Of a stretch of 6,584 bases of DNA, positions 1-6,584 are shown one piece after another. The stretch is from NCBI GenBank assembly GCA_021156245.1, contig JAJNBO010000149.1, positions 1-6,584 on the forward strand, written 5' to 3'. Within the stretch, counting starts at the first letter, position 1. Each line of letters begins with the position of its first letter. Made by a program: the position numbers and the translations under genes. The DNA comes from Ramlibacter sp. Lineage in GTDB: Bacteria; Pseudomonadota; Gammaproteobacteria; Burkholderiales; Burkholderiaceae_C. Under the pieces are notes generated by a model. The model saw nothing but the letters and a program-made list of their open reading frames with translations, did no database searches and was not told the origin of the DNA.

Positions 1-2415
1 GTCCACGGTGATCTTCTTGGAGAGGTCGCCGTTGGCCACCGCGATCGTCACTTCCGCGATGTTCCGCACCTGGTTCGTCAGGTTCGACGCCATCGAGTTG
101 ACGTTGTCGGTCAAGTCCTTCCAGGTGCCGGCCACGCCTTCCACGGCCGCCTGGCCACCCAGCTTGCCCTCGGTACCCACCTCGCGCGCCACCCGCGACA
201 CTTCGCCGGCAAAGGAGTTCAGCTGGTCCACCATCGTGTTGATGGTCTGCTTGAGCTGCAGGATCTCGCCGCGCACGTCCACCGTGATCTTCTTGGACAG
301 GTCGCCGCGGGCGATGGCCGTCGCCACGTCCGCGATGTTGCGCACCTGCGCCGTGAGGTTGGACGCCATGAAGTTCACGGAGTCCGTCAGGTCCTTCCAC
401 GTGCCGGCCACGCCGGGCACCTGCGCCTGGCCACCCAGCTTGCCTTCGGTACCCACTTCGCGCGCCACCCGCGTCACTTCCGAAGCGAAGCCGTTGAGCT
501 GGTCGACCATCGTGTTGATGGTGTTCTTCAGTTCCAGGATTTCGCCCTTCACCTCCACCGTGATCTTGCGCGAGAGGTCGCCGCGCGCCACGGCCGTCGT
601 CACTTCCGCGATGTTGCGCACCTGGCCGGTCAGGTTGTTGGCCATCGAGTTGACGTTGTCGGTCAGGTCCTTCCAGGTGCCGGCCACGCCTCGCACCACC
701 GCCTGGCCACCCAGCTTGCCTTCGGTACCCACCTCGCGCGCCACGCGCGTCACTTCCGAAGCGAAGCCGTTCAGCTGGTCCACCATCGTGTTGAGGGTGT
801 TCTTCAGCTCCAGGATCTCGCCCTTCACGTCCACCGTGATCTTCTTGGACAAGTCGCCGTTGGCCACCGCGGTCGCCACATCCGCGATGTTGCGGACCTG
901 CGCGGTCAGGTTGTTGGCCATGGAATTGACGTTGTCGGTCAGGTCCTTCCACGTGCCGGCCACGCCCGGCACCTGGGCCTGGCCGCCGAGCTTGCCTTCG
1001 GTACCCACTTCACGCGCCACCCGCGACACCTCGCCGGCGAAGCCGTTCAGCTGGTCCACCATCGTGTTGATGGTGTTCTTCAGTTCGAGGATTTCGCCGC
1101 GCACGTCCACGGTGATCTTCTTGGAGAGGTCTCCCCGCGCCACGGCGGTGGTCACTTCCGCGATGTTCCGCACCTGGTTCGTCAGGTTGGAAGCCATCGA
1201 GTTGACGTTGTCCGTCAGGTCCTTCCACGTGCCGGCCACGCCGGGCACCTGGGCCTGGCCACCGAGCTTGCCTTCGTTGCCCACGTCGCGCGCGACGCGC
1301 GTCACTTCGGAGGCGAAGCCGTTGAGCTGGTCCACCATCGTGTTGATGGTGTTCTTCAGCTCCAGCACCTCGCCCTTCACGTCCACCGTGATCTTCTTGG
1401 AGAGGTCGCCGTTGGCCACGGCGGTCGTCACTTCGGCGATGTTCCGCACCTGGCCGGTGAGGTTGGACGCCATGAAGTTCACGTTGTCGGTCAGGTCCTT
1501 CCAGGTGCCCGCGACGCCCGGCACCTGCGCCTGGCCACCCAGCTTGCCTTCCGTGCCCACTTCGCGCGCGACCCGCGTCACCTCGGAGGCGAAGCCGTTC
1601 AGCTGGTCCACCATCGTGTTGATGGTTTCCTTCAGGGCCAGGATCTCGCCCTTCACTTCCACCGTGATCTTGGACGAGAGGTCGCCCTTGGCGATGGCGG
1701 TCGCCACGCCGGCGATGTTGCGCACCTGGCCGGTCAGGTTGGACGCCATGGAGTTGACCGAGTCGGTCAGGTCCTTCCACGTGCCCGCGATGCCGGGCAC
1801 CTGCGCCTGGCCGCCCAGCTTGCCTTCGGTTCCCACTTCGCGCGCCACGCGCGTCACTTCGGAGGAGAAGCCGTTGAGCTGGTCCACCATCGTGTTGATG
1901 GTTTCCTTCAGCTCCAGGATCTCGCCCTTCACGTCCACCGTGATCTTGCGCGAGAGGTCACCGCGCGCCACGGCCGTCGTCACCGTCGCGATGTTCCGCA
2001 CCTGCGAGGTGAGGTTGTTGGCCATGGAGTTGACCGAGTCGGTCAGGTCCTTCCACGTGCCGGCCACGCCCGGCACCACGGCCTGGCCGCCCAGGCGGCC
2101 GTCGGTGCCAACCTCGCGCGCCACGCGCGTCACTTCCGAGGCGAACGAGCGGAGCTGGTCCACCATGGTGTTGGTGGCTTCCTTCAGCTGGAGAATCTCG
2201 CCGCGCACGTCCACGGTGATCTTCTTGGACAGGTCGCCGTTGGCCACGGCGATCGTCACGTCCGCGATGTTTCGAACCTGCGCGGTCAGGTTGCCGGCCA
2301 TCTGGTTGACCGAGTCGGTGAGGTCCTTCCAGACGCCCGACACGCCCCTCACCTTGGCCTGGCCGCCCAGCTTGCCCTCGGTGCCCACTTCACGCGCCAC
2401 GCGCGTCACTTCGGA
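1..2415 (-). repeat. 276-bp in-frame tandem repeat (92 codons), eight full copies plus a partial ninth
   Basis: The anchor encoding WKDLTD recurs at 2323, 2047, 1771, 1495, 1219, 943, 667, 391 and 115 (position of gtcctt on the plus strand), always exactly 276 bp apart. Taking the Ser/Gly of SEV as the unit start, copies are 2415-2140, 2139-1864, 1863-1588, 1587-1312, 1311-1036, 1035-760, 759-484, 483-208 and 207-1 (incomplete). Copy 1 is the most divergent (Q, R and V substitutions, GVWKDL). Copies 4-7 are nearly identical at protein level. Synonymous differences are scattered between all copies, so these are not fresh duplications. Blocks of identity are mosaic: GEVSRV occurs only in copies 6 and 9, NFMASNLT only in copies 4 and 8, and [10 protein letters not shown] only in copies 5 and 9. 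Confidence 0.97.
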
Positions 2416-2979
2416 GGTGAAGACCGACAGCTGCTCGATCATGCTGTTCACGAGCTTGGCGGAACGCAGGAACTCGCCCTTCAGCGGACGACCGTCCACC
2501 TGCAGGTCCATCGGCTGGCCGAGATCGCCCTTGGCCACCGCGCCGATCGTGCGGGCGATGTCCGCCGTGGGACGCACCAGGTCGTCGATGAGGGTGTTCA
2601 GGGAATCGACCTGGCCGGCCCAGGCGCCCAGGGCGCCCGGTGCGGAGATCCGCTGCGTGAGGCGGCCTTCCTTGCCCACCGTGTTGGACAGGCGTGCCGC
2701 TTCGGTCGTGATGCGCTCGGCGTTGGAGATGCTGTGATTGAAGGCCTCGGCGATGCGGCCGTCGACACCGGACCATTCCACCGGCAGCCGCACGTCGAAG
2801 TCGCCGTTGGCGAAGGACATCAGGGCGGCCAGCACCTGCCGCGACCGGGCATCCGCGGCGTCGGGGCCGAGCGTCTGGATGGGCGGAATCGTGACCTTGG
2901 GTGGCTTGGAAGCCGGGCGCGAGGCGGACTTGGCCGGGTTCTTCTTCTTCAGGGCAGGAGGCGTGGCGGCCTGGTCCAT
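1..2979 (-). CDS. Poly-HAMP tandem-repeat signalling protein, probable hybrid histidine kinase (N-terminal part)
   Basis: The minus-strand frame is open for 993 codons from ATG at 2979-2977 and leaves the window without a stop. GGAG at 2988-2985 lies five bases before the ATG. Residues 1-35 are Lys/Ala/Pro-rich with no signal peptide or membrane helix, so the protein looks cytosolic. Residues about 49-184 hold three divergent HAMP-like modules (GDFDVRLP near 59, a module with W120, GDLGQPMDL near 151). From residue 189 a 92-residue unit repeats with no length change. Each unit has a divergent half ([11 protein letters not shown]...[15 protein letters not shown], about 44 residues) and a canonical HAMP half (QVRNIA.VT.AVA.GDLS.KITV...GEIL.LK.TIN.MVDQL, about 48). 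HAMP arrays of this length occur in soluble group III hybrid kinases (fungal Nik1/Os-1) and bacterial relatives, which end in HisKA, HATPase and receiver domains. That ending lies outside the window and is inferred. A chemoreceptor-like or kinase-less ending is possible. Confidence 0.92.
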   Translation of the reverse strand, partial: MDQAATPPALKKKNPAKSASRPASKPPKVTIPPIQTLGPDAADARSRQVLAALMSFANGDFDVRLPVEWSGVDGRIAEAFNHSISNAERITTEAARLSNTVGKEGRLTQRISAPGALGAWAGQVDSLNTLIDDLVRPTADIARTIGAVAKGDLGQPMDLQVDGRPLKGEFLRSAKLVNSMIEQLSVFTSEVTRVAREVGTEGKLGGQAKVRGVSGVWKDLTDSVNQMAGNLTAQVRNIADVTIAVANGDLSKKITVDVRGEILQLKEATNTMVDQLRSFASEVTRVAREVGTDGRLGGQAVVPGVAGTWKDLTDSVNSMANNLTSQVRNIATVTTAVARGDLSRKITVDVKGEILELKETINTMVDQLNGFSSEVTRVAREVGTEGKLGGQAQVPGIAGTWKDLTDSVNSMASNLTGQVRNIAGVATAIAKGDLSSKITVEVKGEILALKETINTMVDQLNGFASEVTRVAREVGTEGKLGGQAQVPGVAGTWKDLTDNVNFMASNLTGQVRNIAEVTTAVANGDLSKKITVDVKGEVLELKNTINTMVDQLNGFASEVTRVARDVGNEGKLGGQAQVPGVAGTWKDLTDNVNSMASNLTNQVRNIAEVTTAVARGDLSKKITVDVRGEILELKNTINTMVDQLNGFAGEVSRVAREVGTEGKLGGQAQVPGVAGTWKDLTDNVNSMANNLTAQVRNIADVATAVANGDLSKKITVDVKGEILELKNTLNTMVDQLNGFASEVTRVAREVGTEGKLGGQAVVRGVAGTWKDLTDNVNSMANNLTGQVRNIAEVTTAVARGDLSRKITVEVKGEILELKNTINTMVDQLNGFASEVTRVAREVGTEGKLGGQAQVPGVAGTWKDLTDSVNFMASNLTAQVRNIADVATAIARGDLSKKITVDVRGEILQLKQTINTMVDQLNSFAGEVSRVAREVGTEGKLGGQAAVEGVAGTWKDLTDNVNSMASNLTNQVRNIAEVTIAVANGDLSKKITVD

Positions 2980-2984
2980 GGTGG

Positions 2985-2988
2985 CTCC
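2985..2988 (-). promoter_or_regulatory. Ribosome binding site of the poly-HAMP gene
   Basis: GGAG on the minus strand lies five bases upstream of the ATG at 2979. It supports this start, since no other in-frame ATG with such a site is seen just upstream. Confidence 0.6.
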
Positions 2989-3126
2989 GTGTACAGCAAG
3001 TGCCCCGGCGCCCTCCGCGCATCCAGCGCGAAATCAGACCGGCAGCACGAATAAAAAACGGTGCAAAAACGGCCGGACTTCGGTCGATCGTCCAGCCTCC
3101 GGGCGCAAGTGTCGACGTGAAAGTCT

Positions 3127-3145
3127 CCCGTCGTCGTAGGACGGG
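3127..3145 (-). other. Hairpin in the region upstream of the poly-HAMP gene
   Basis: CCCGTC (3127-3132) and GACGGG (3140-3145) are perfect inverted repeats around a 7-base loop. No T-run follows on either strand, so this is not a standard terminator. It may be a leader structure or an operator, but nothing in the sequence decides. Confidence 0.35.
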
Positions 3146-3190
3146 GCCGACACAGCAGGAATCAGGCTTCAGCCGTTCGGGGGAGTCACG

Positions 3191-3214
3191 AAAAATGCCG
3201 CATCCGGGGCATTT
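3191..3214 (-). terminator. Probable rho-independent terminator of the Bug receptor gene
   Basis: On the minus strand a 7-bp stem (AAATGCC at 3214-3208 with GGCATTT at 3199-3193) closes an 8-base loop, and the descending arm runs into five Ts (3195-3191). It lies about 75 bases past the TAG of the receptor gene. Three A-T pairs at the stem base make it moderately stable only. It suggests the poly-HAMP gene is transcribed separately. Confidence 0.55.
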
Positions 3215-3289
3215 CGAACCAAGCCGATCCGCGCCGGTCAACCACTGGCAGCGGATCAGCAACCTGCCCTCGCGGGCGCGGTCAGCAGC

Positions 3290-4261
3290 CTATTCGGCCT
3301 TGGCGCCGGAGAACTGGACCGTCTTGGCCCACTTCTCGGTTTCCATGCGGTGGATCGCCCAGAACTGCTCGGGCGTACCCGGGATCGGCACGCCGCCCAG
3401 GTCGGCCAGCTTGGCCTTCATCACCGGGTCTGCCAGCGCGGCGTTGACCTCGCGGTTCAGGCGGGCGATGGCCGCGGCCGGCGTGCCTTTGGGGGCGGCG
3501 ACGCCGAACCACGCGCTCGCTTCGTACCCGGGCACCGTCTCGGCCACGGTCGGCACGTCCGGCAGGGCCGGCGAACGTTGCGCGCTGGTCACTGCCAGGG
3601 CGCGGACGGAGCCCGCGCGGATGTGGCTGATGATCGAGGGCATGTTGTCGAAGATCACGTCGACCTGGCCGCCGATGAGGTCGACCGTCGCGGGACCGGC
3701 GCCCTTGTAGGGGACGTGCTTCATGTTCACGCCCGCCATGGACTTGAACATTTCGCCCGACAGGTGCACGGAGGTGCCCGAACCCGAGGAGGCCATGTTG
3801 ACCTTATCGGGGTTCTTCTTGGCGTAGTCGATGAACTCCGCCACGGTCTTGGCGGGAAAGTTCTTCGTGACGGTCATCACGTTGGGAACGCGCACCAGCC
3901 CGGCAATGGGCACCAGGTCCTCGAGGAAGTTGAAGTTGAGCTTGGAATACAGGGTCGCGTTGATCGCGTTGGCGGGATTCACCAGGAAGATGGTGTAGCC
4001 GTCGGGGGCCGCCTTGACCGCCATCTCGGTGCCGATGTTGTTGCCCCCGCCGGCGCGGTTTTCGATCACGACCGCCTGGCCGAGTTTCTGCGAGAGGTGC
4101 TGGCCCATCAGGCGGGCCAGCAGGTCGGTGGTACCTCCGGGCGGATAGGACACGATCCAGCGAATGGGTTTGTTCGGGTAGTCGGACTGCGCTGCGGCGG
4201 GCAGCGCGACCATGCCGCACAGCAGCAGGGCGGCGGTCAGCATTCTCCGGATCGGACGCAT
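3290..4261 (-). CDS. Bug/TctC-family periplasmic tricarboxylate-type solute-binding receptor
   Basis: The 323-residue product has the usual length of this family, which binds citrate-like carboxylates, amino acids, nicotinate or other small ligands in the periplasm. Residues 1-24 form a Sec signal peptide (RRML, hydrophobic core, ALPAAA|Q). Family signatures follow in order: YPNKPIRWIVSYPPGG with TTD at 44-46, ENRAGGGNNIG (67-77) and PDGYT (86-90), ASSGSGTSVHLSGE (157-170), HVPYKGAGPATVDLIGGQVD (182-201), FDNMPS, LPDVPTV and GYEASAWFG...PKGTP (245-261). The start is fixed by AGGAG at 4271-4267, five bases before the ATG. No TctA/TctB membrane partners lie nearby, as is common for the many orphan Bug receptors of Burkholderiales. 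The ligand cannot be told from sequence. C15 is not in a lipobox, so this is a soluble periplasmic protein rather than a lipoprotein. Confidence 0.95.
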   Translation of the reverse strand: MRPIRRMLTAALLLCGMVALPAAAQSDYPNKPIRWIVSYPPGGTTDLLARLMGQHLSQKLGQAVVIENRAGGGNNIGTEMAVKAAPDGYTIFLVNPANAINATLYSKLNFNFLEDLVPIAGLVRVPNVMTVTKNFPAKTVAEFIDYAKKNPDKVNMASSGSGTSVHLSGEMFKSMAGVNMKHVPYKGAGPATVDLIGGQVDVIFDNMPSIISHIRAGSVRALAVTSAQRSPALPDVPTVAETVPGYEASAWFGVAAPKGTPAAAIARLNREVNAALADPVMKAKLADLGGVPIPGTPEQFWAIHRMETEKWAKTVQFSGAKAE

Positions 4262-4287
4262 GGTGTCTCCTGATGAAGGGTCGCGGC

Positions 4288-4316
4288 AGGCTAAGGGGCG
4301 GCTGCGCCAGCGTCAA
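4288..4316 (-). promoter_or_regulatory. Candidate sigma70-type promoter for the Bug receptor gene
   Basis: On the minus strand TTGACG (4316-4311) is separated by exactly 17 bases from TAGCCT (4293-4288). The -35 matches consensus at five of six positions and the -10 at three of six. Transcription would begin near 4281, giving a leader of about 20 bases that contains the AGGAG site. Confidence 0.45.
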
Positions 4317-4318
4317 TC

Positions 4319-4352
4319 AGGGTTGCCGCGCATGACAGCGGTTCGCGACCCT
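4319..4352. other. Imperfect inverted repeat in the divergent intergenic region
   Basis: Outer arms AGGGT (4319-4323) and ACCCT (4348-4352) enclose inner arms CCGC (4326-4329) and GCGG (4338-4341). The element lies directly upstream of the proposed -35 of the receptor gene and between two divergent genes, where a regulator could act. Arms are short and unequally spaced, so it may be chance. Confidence 0.25.
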
Positions 4353-4441
4353 CCAACAGCGCTGCGGGAAAGGCGACAGCGTCCTACATGACCAGTCGTG
4401 CTTGTGACGGACAGTGACCCTCGCGCTAACCGGGGGAAGAC

Positions 4442-5764
4442 ATGAAGGAGCACCTGAGCATTCTGGAAGCTGTCGGCGGCGCCGGCACGGAGTCCGCCAT
4501 GGAACGCAAGGTCCTGGCGCGTGAACTGCCGCGACGGACCATCGCGCTCGTGCTCGCGGGCGGCCGGGGCTCCCGGCTGCATGAGCTGACCGATCGCCGG
4601 GCCAAGCCGGCCGTGTACTTCGGCGGCAAGTTCCGCATCATCGACTTCGCCCTGTCGAACTGCATCAACTCGGGCATCCGCCGCATCGGCGTGCTCACCC
4701 AGTACAAGTCGCACTCCCTGCTGCGCCACCTGCAGCGAGGGTGGAATTTCCTGCGCGGCGAAGCCAACGAATTCATCGACCTGCTGCCTGCGCAGCAACG
4801 GGTGAACGAAGCGTTCTGGTACCGGGGCACCGCAGACGCCATCACGCAGAACATCGACATCCTGCGCGCCTACGGCCCGGAGTACATCCTGGTGCTGGCA
4901 GGCGACCACATCTACAAGCAGGACTACTCGCTGATGCTGCTGGACCACGTGGAGAGCGGCGCCAAGTGCACGGTGGGCTGCATCGAGGTGCCGCGCATGG
5001 AGGCCACGGCGCTCGGCGTGATGCACGTCGACGCGGACCGCCGCATCACCGCCTTCCTGGAAAAGCCGAAGGACCCGCCCGCCATTCCCGGCAAGCCCGA
5101 CAAGGCGCTGGGCAGCATGGGCATCTACGTCTTCGGCGCGGAGTACCTGTACAAGCTGCTCGAAGACGACCTGAAGGACGAGAACTCGGAGCACGACTTC
5201 GGCAAGAACGTGATCCCGCGCGTGGTGAAGGAAGGCGGCGCGCTGGCCCACCCGCTCAACCTGTCCAGCATCCCGTCCAGCACGCGCAGCCGGCCGTACT
5301 GGCGGGACGTGGGCACGGTGGACGCGTTCTGGGCCGCGAACCTGGACCTCGCCTCGGACCTGCCGGAGCTGAACCTGTACGACCGCGACTGGCCGGTATG
5401 GACCTACCAGGAGCAGCTGCCGCCCGCCAAGTTCGTGCCGGACGCGCACGGACTCAACGGGGAGACTTCCAACGTGCTGATCTCCGGCGGCTGCATCGTG
5501 ATCGGCTCCAACATCCGCCGCGCCGTGCTCTTCTCCAGCGTGAGAGTGGACGCCTGCTGCACCATCACCGAGGCCGTCATCCTGCCGGACACGGTGATCG
5601 GCCGCGGCAGCCGCCTGACCAAGGTGGTGGTGGACCGCGGGTGCCACATCCCGGAGGGCACCGTGATCGGCGAGGACGCCGACGCGGACGCCCGGCGCTT
5701 CCATCGCTCCGAGGGCGGCATCGTGCTGGTCACCAAGGAAATGCTCGACAAGCTGGCCGCGTGA
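4442..5764 (+). CDS. glgC: Glucose-1-phosphate adenylyltransferase (ADP-glucose pyrophosphorylase)
   Basis: GlgC makes ADP-glucose and pyrophosphate from ATP and glucose-1-phosphate, the committed, allosterically controlled step of bacterial glycogen synthesis, as a cytosolic homotetramer. The 440 residues carry the nucleotide loop [11 protein letters not shown] (36-46), [21 protein letters not shown] (53-73), [12 protein letters not shown] (126-137), [11 protein letters not shown] (152-162) with the catalytic Asp at 155, FLEKP with the glucose-1-phosphate Lys at 208, SMGIYVF (225-231), HDFGK and PYWRDVGT (285-292), then the C-terminal left-handed beta-helix and the ending [10 protein letters not shown]...[12 protein letters not shown]. 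Where the E. coli enzyme has the fructose-1,6-bisphosphate Lys39, this one has Arg52 (TDRRAKP), as in Agrobacterium-type enzymes. A second start, ATG at 4499 (residue 20), has a better ribosome site and would give 421 residues, close to the family length. No glgA, glgB or other glycogen gene is in the window. Confidence 0.97.
   Translation: MKEHLSILEAVGGAGTESAMERKVLARELPRRTIALVLAGGRGSRLHELTDRRAKPAVYFGGKFRIIDFALSNCINSGIRRIGVLTQYKSHSLLRHLQRGWNFLRGEANEFIDLLPAQQRVNEAFWYRGTADAITQNIDILRAYGPEYILVLAGDHIYKQDYSLMLLDHVESGAKCTVGCIEVPRMEATALGVMHVDADRRITAFLEKPKDPPAIPGKPDKALGSMGIYVFGAEYLYKLLEDDLKDENSEHDFGKNVIPRVVKEGGALAHPLNLSSIPSSTRSRPYWRDVGTVDAFWAANLDLASDLPELNLYDRDWPVWTYQEQLPPAKFVPDAHGLNGETSNVLISGGCIVIGSNIRRAVLFSSVRVDACCTITEAVILPDTVIGRGSRLTKVVVDRGCHIPEGTVIGEDADADARRFHRSEGGIVLVTKEMLDKLAA
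4489..4492 (+). promoter_or_regulatory. Ribosome binding site for an alternative glgC start at 4499
   Basis: GGAG lies six bases before ATG at 4499. The upstream start at 4442 has only a G-run (GGGGGA at 4432-4437, four bases before the ATG). All conserved GlgC motifs lie after residue 30, so either start gives a complete enzyme. Confidence 0.4.
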
Positions 5765-5784
5765 TGCTGCTCGTTTCACTCGGC

Positions 5785-5790
5785 TAAACT
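5785..5790 (+). promoter_or_regulatory. Candidate -10 element for a leaderless transcript of the MFS gene
   Basis: TAAACT matches the TATAAT consensus at four of six positions and sits seven bases before the CTG at 5798, so transcription could begin at the first codon. The only -35-like string is weak (GTGATG at 5761-5766, 18 bp away, three of six). No Shine-Dalgarno sequence is seen before 5798. Confidence 0.3.
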
Positions 5791-5797
5791 CGCCCGC

Positions 5798-6584
5798 CTG
5801 AACCCGAACGCACAACAGATCTGGACCGCGCCCCGCTGGGCGCTCGCGCTGCTGCTTGCCCTGCTGGGCATGCTCGGCCCGTTCTCCATCGACACCTACA
5901 TCCCCGCTTTCTCCGGCATGGCGAAAGCGCTGGACGCCACGCCCGTGGAAATGCAGCAGACGCTGTCTGCCTATCTGTTCGGCTTCGCGTTCATGAACCT
6001 GTTCCACGGCGCGCTGTCGGACAGCTTCGGCCGGCGGCCCGTGGTGCTGTGGGGCATTACGGTCTTCACGATCGCATCGGTGGGCTGCGCGCTGTCGCAG
6101 GACATCGCCCAGCTCGTGCTGTTCCGCGCGCTGCAAGGGCTGTCGACCGGCGCTGGCTGGGTGGTCTCGCGCGCGGTCATCCGCGACATGTTCCCGCCGG
6201 ACCAGGCGCAGAAGGTCATGAGCCAGGTGACGATCTACTTCGGCGTGGCGCCGGCCATCGCGCCGGTGATCGGCGGCTGGCTGTTCGTGCATCTCGGCTG
6301 GCACAGCATCTTCTGGTTCCTCACGGCGATCGGCGCCGCGCTCTGGCTCGCGATCTACAAGCTGCTGCCGGAAACGCTGGACCGGCCGCAGCGGCAGCCA
6401 TTCAATCCGCCCAACCTCATGCGCGGCTACTGGCAACTGCTGTCCAGCCCGCGCTTCCTGCTGCTGGCGCTGGCCAGCGGCATCCCGTTCAATGGCATGT
6501 TCCTCTACGTGCTGGCGGCCCCCGCGTTCCTGGGCGACCACCTGCAACTGGCGCCGACGCAGTTCTTCTGGTTCTTCCTGATCA
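5798..6584 (+). CDS. Bcr/CflA-type multidrug efflux MFS transporter (N-terminal 262 codons, cut by window end)
   Basis: This is an inner-membrane, proton-driven exporter of the DHA1 drug-efflux group. Counting from CTG at 5798, a first membrane helix (about 14-36) carries the family hallmark FSIDTYIPAF. The second helix and loop hold MFS motif A, GALSDSFGRRP (71-81). FRALQG (109-114) begins helix 4 with its conserved Arg110. Motif C, APAIAPVIGGWL (151-162), marks the antiporter helix 5. Helix 6 (about 170-190) ends at LPETL, and the central loop and part of helices 7-8 follow. The frame opens right after the glgC stop and has no ATG, GTG or TTG until ATG at 5870, which falls in the middle of helix 1 (residue 25). 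The natural N-terminus NPNAQQIWTAPRW therefore seems to begin at the CTG. It lies 33 bp after glgC on the same strand, so read-through is possible, but no functional link is evident. Confidence 0.9.
   Translation, partial: MNPNAQQIWTAPRWALALLLALLGMLGPFSIDTYIPAFSGMAKALDATPVEMQQTLSAYLFGFAFMNLFHGALSDSFGRRPVVLWGITVFTIASVGCALSQDIAQLVLFRALQGLSTGAGWVVSRAVIRDMFPPDQAQKVMSQVTIYFGVAPAIAPVIGGWLFVHLGWHSIFWFLTAIGAALWLAIYKLLPETLDRPQRQPFNPPNLMRGYWQLLSSPRFLLLALASGIPFNGMFLYVLAAPAFLGDHLQLAPTQFFWFFLI

Larger units (their letters stand above)
2980..3289. other. 310-bp intergenic region between the Bug receptor gene and the poly-HAMP gene
   Basis: Both flanking genes run on the minus strand. Reading in their direction, the region holds a probable terminator (3214-3191), a 6-bp stem hairpin (3145-3127), two T-tracts preceded by CCG about 11 bp apart (3072-3054), and the poly-HAMP ribosome binding site. 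I found no good -35/-10 pair for the poly-HAMP gene. The best -10-like string, TTTATT inside the T-tract, has no partner at the right spacing. Reading frames that cross the gap show no recognisable protein. Confidence 0.6.

Noticed and set aside
1..2415. CRISPR array or intergenic satellite repeat
   Set aside because: The repeats are 276 bp, contiguous, multiple of three and fully coding, with no spacers.
8..2737. A 909-codon plus-strand open frame antisense to the poly-HAMP gene
   Set aside because: It is open only because the 276-bp repeat has no stop in that frame, so every copy stays open. Its product is the same low-information pattern repeated every 92 residues ([18 protein letters not shown]), with no recognisable domain, while the minus strand gives perfect HAMP sequence.
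2390..3262. A 290-codon minus-strand frame covering the poly-HAMP start and the gap upstream
   Set aside because: It is out of frame with the HAMP sequence, its product is Arg/Gly/Pro-rich and unlike any family, and it crosses the probable terminator.
4200..4230. Lipobox reading of the Bug receptor signal peptide around C15
   Set aside because: The residues before the Cys are LLL, not the required small residue at -1, and a standard AAA|Q cleavage site follows at residue 24.
3350..4273. A 307-codon plus-strand frame antisense to the Bug receptor gene
   Set aside because: The receptor on the minus strand has full family signatures, a signal peptide and a good ribosome site. The plus-strand product is Gly/His/Val-rich shadow sequence.
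4401..4431. Possible glgC promoter, TTGTGA (4402-4407) and GCTAAC (4425-4430) at 17-bp spacing
   Set aside because: Only four and three matches to consensus, and transcription would begin a few bases before the 4442 ATG, leaving no room for a ribosome site. It would only make sense if translation starts at 4499.
5764..5787. Seven-residue leader peptide (MLLVSLG) whose ATG overlaps the glgC stop, possibly coupling translation to the MFS gene
   Set aside because: It is very short, has no ribosome site of its own, and ends 10 bases before the CTG. A TGATG overlap can easily arise by chance.
4313..6547. A 744-codon minus-strand open frame across glgC and the MFS gene
   Set aside because: It runs antisense to two clearly recognised genes. 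Its composition (Arg, Gln, His, Val, Ala rich) is typical of antisense frames in GC-rich DNA, with no domain visible.

Overview
The window is GC-rich throughout. Its coding sequences favour G or C at third positions, and its gene set (a stand-alone tripartite-tricarboxylate/Bug receptor, a non-enteric-type GlgC, a Bcr/CflA-type drug efflux protein) fits a betaproteobacterium of the order Burkholderiales, probably Comamonadaceae-like. That placement is inference from protein style; no rRNA or other marker is present.

Layout: (1) 1-2979, minus strand: the N-terminal 993 codons of a very large poly-HAMP protein. It contains three divergent N-terminal HAMP-like modules followed by an exact tandem repeat of 276 bp (92 residues), eight full copies and 69 codons of a ninth, and it runs off the left edge. 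The missing C-terminus is expected, not seen, to carry kinase and receiver domains. (2) 2980-3289: a 310-bp gap holding a probable intrinsic terminator for the upstream gene, a second hairpin and a pair of phased T-tracts, but no convincing promoter. (3) 3290-4261, minus: a Bug/TctC-type periplasmic solute-binding receptor with a signal peptide. (4) 4262-4441: the divergent intergenic region, with a reasonable sigma70-type promoter for the receptor gene. (5) 4442-5764, plus: glgC, ADP-glucose pyrophosphorylase. (6) 5798-6584, plus: a Bcr/CflA-type MFS efflux transporter, cut by the right edge, which appears to lack any ATG/GTG/TTG start before its first membrane helix.

The genes do not form an obvious single pathway. 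glgC makes ADP-glucose for glycogen synthesis, the receptor binds a small (often carboxylate) ligand in the periplasm, the transporter probably exports drugs or metabolites, and the poly-HAMP protein is probably a cytosolic signalling hub. The most unusual item is the poly-HAMP array. Next is the apparent CTG, possibly leaderless, start of the transporter.
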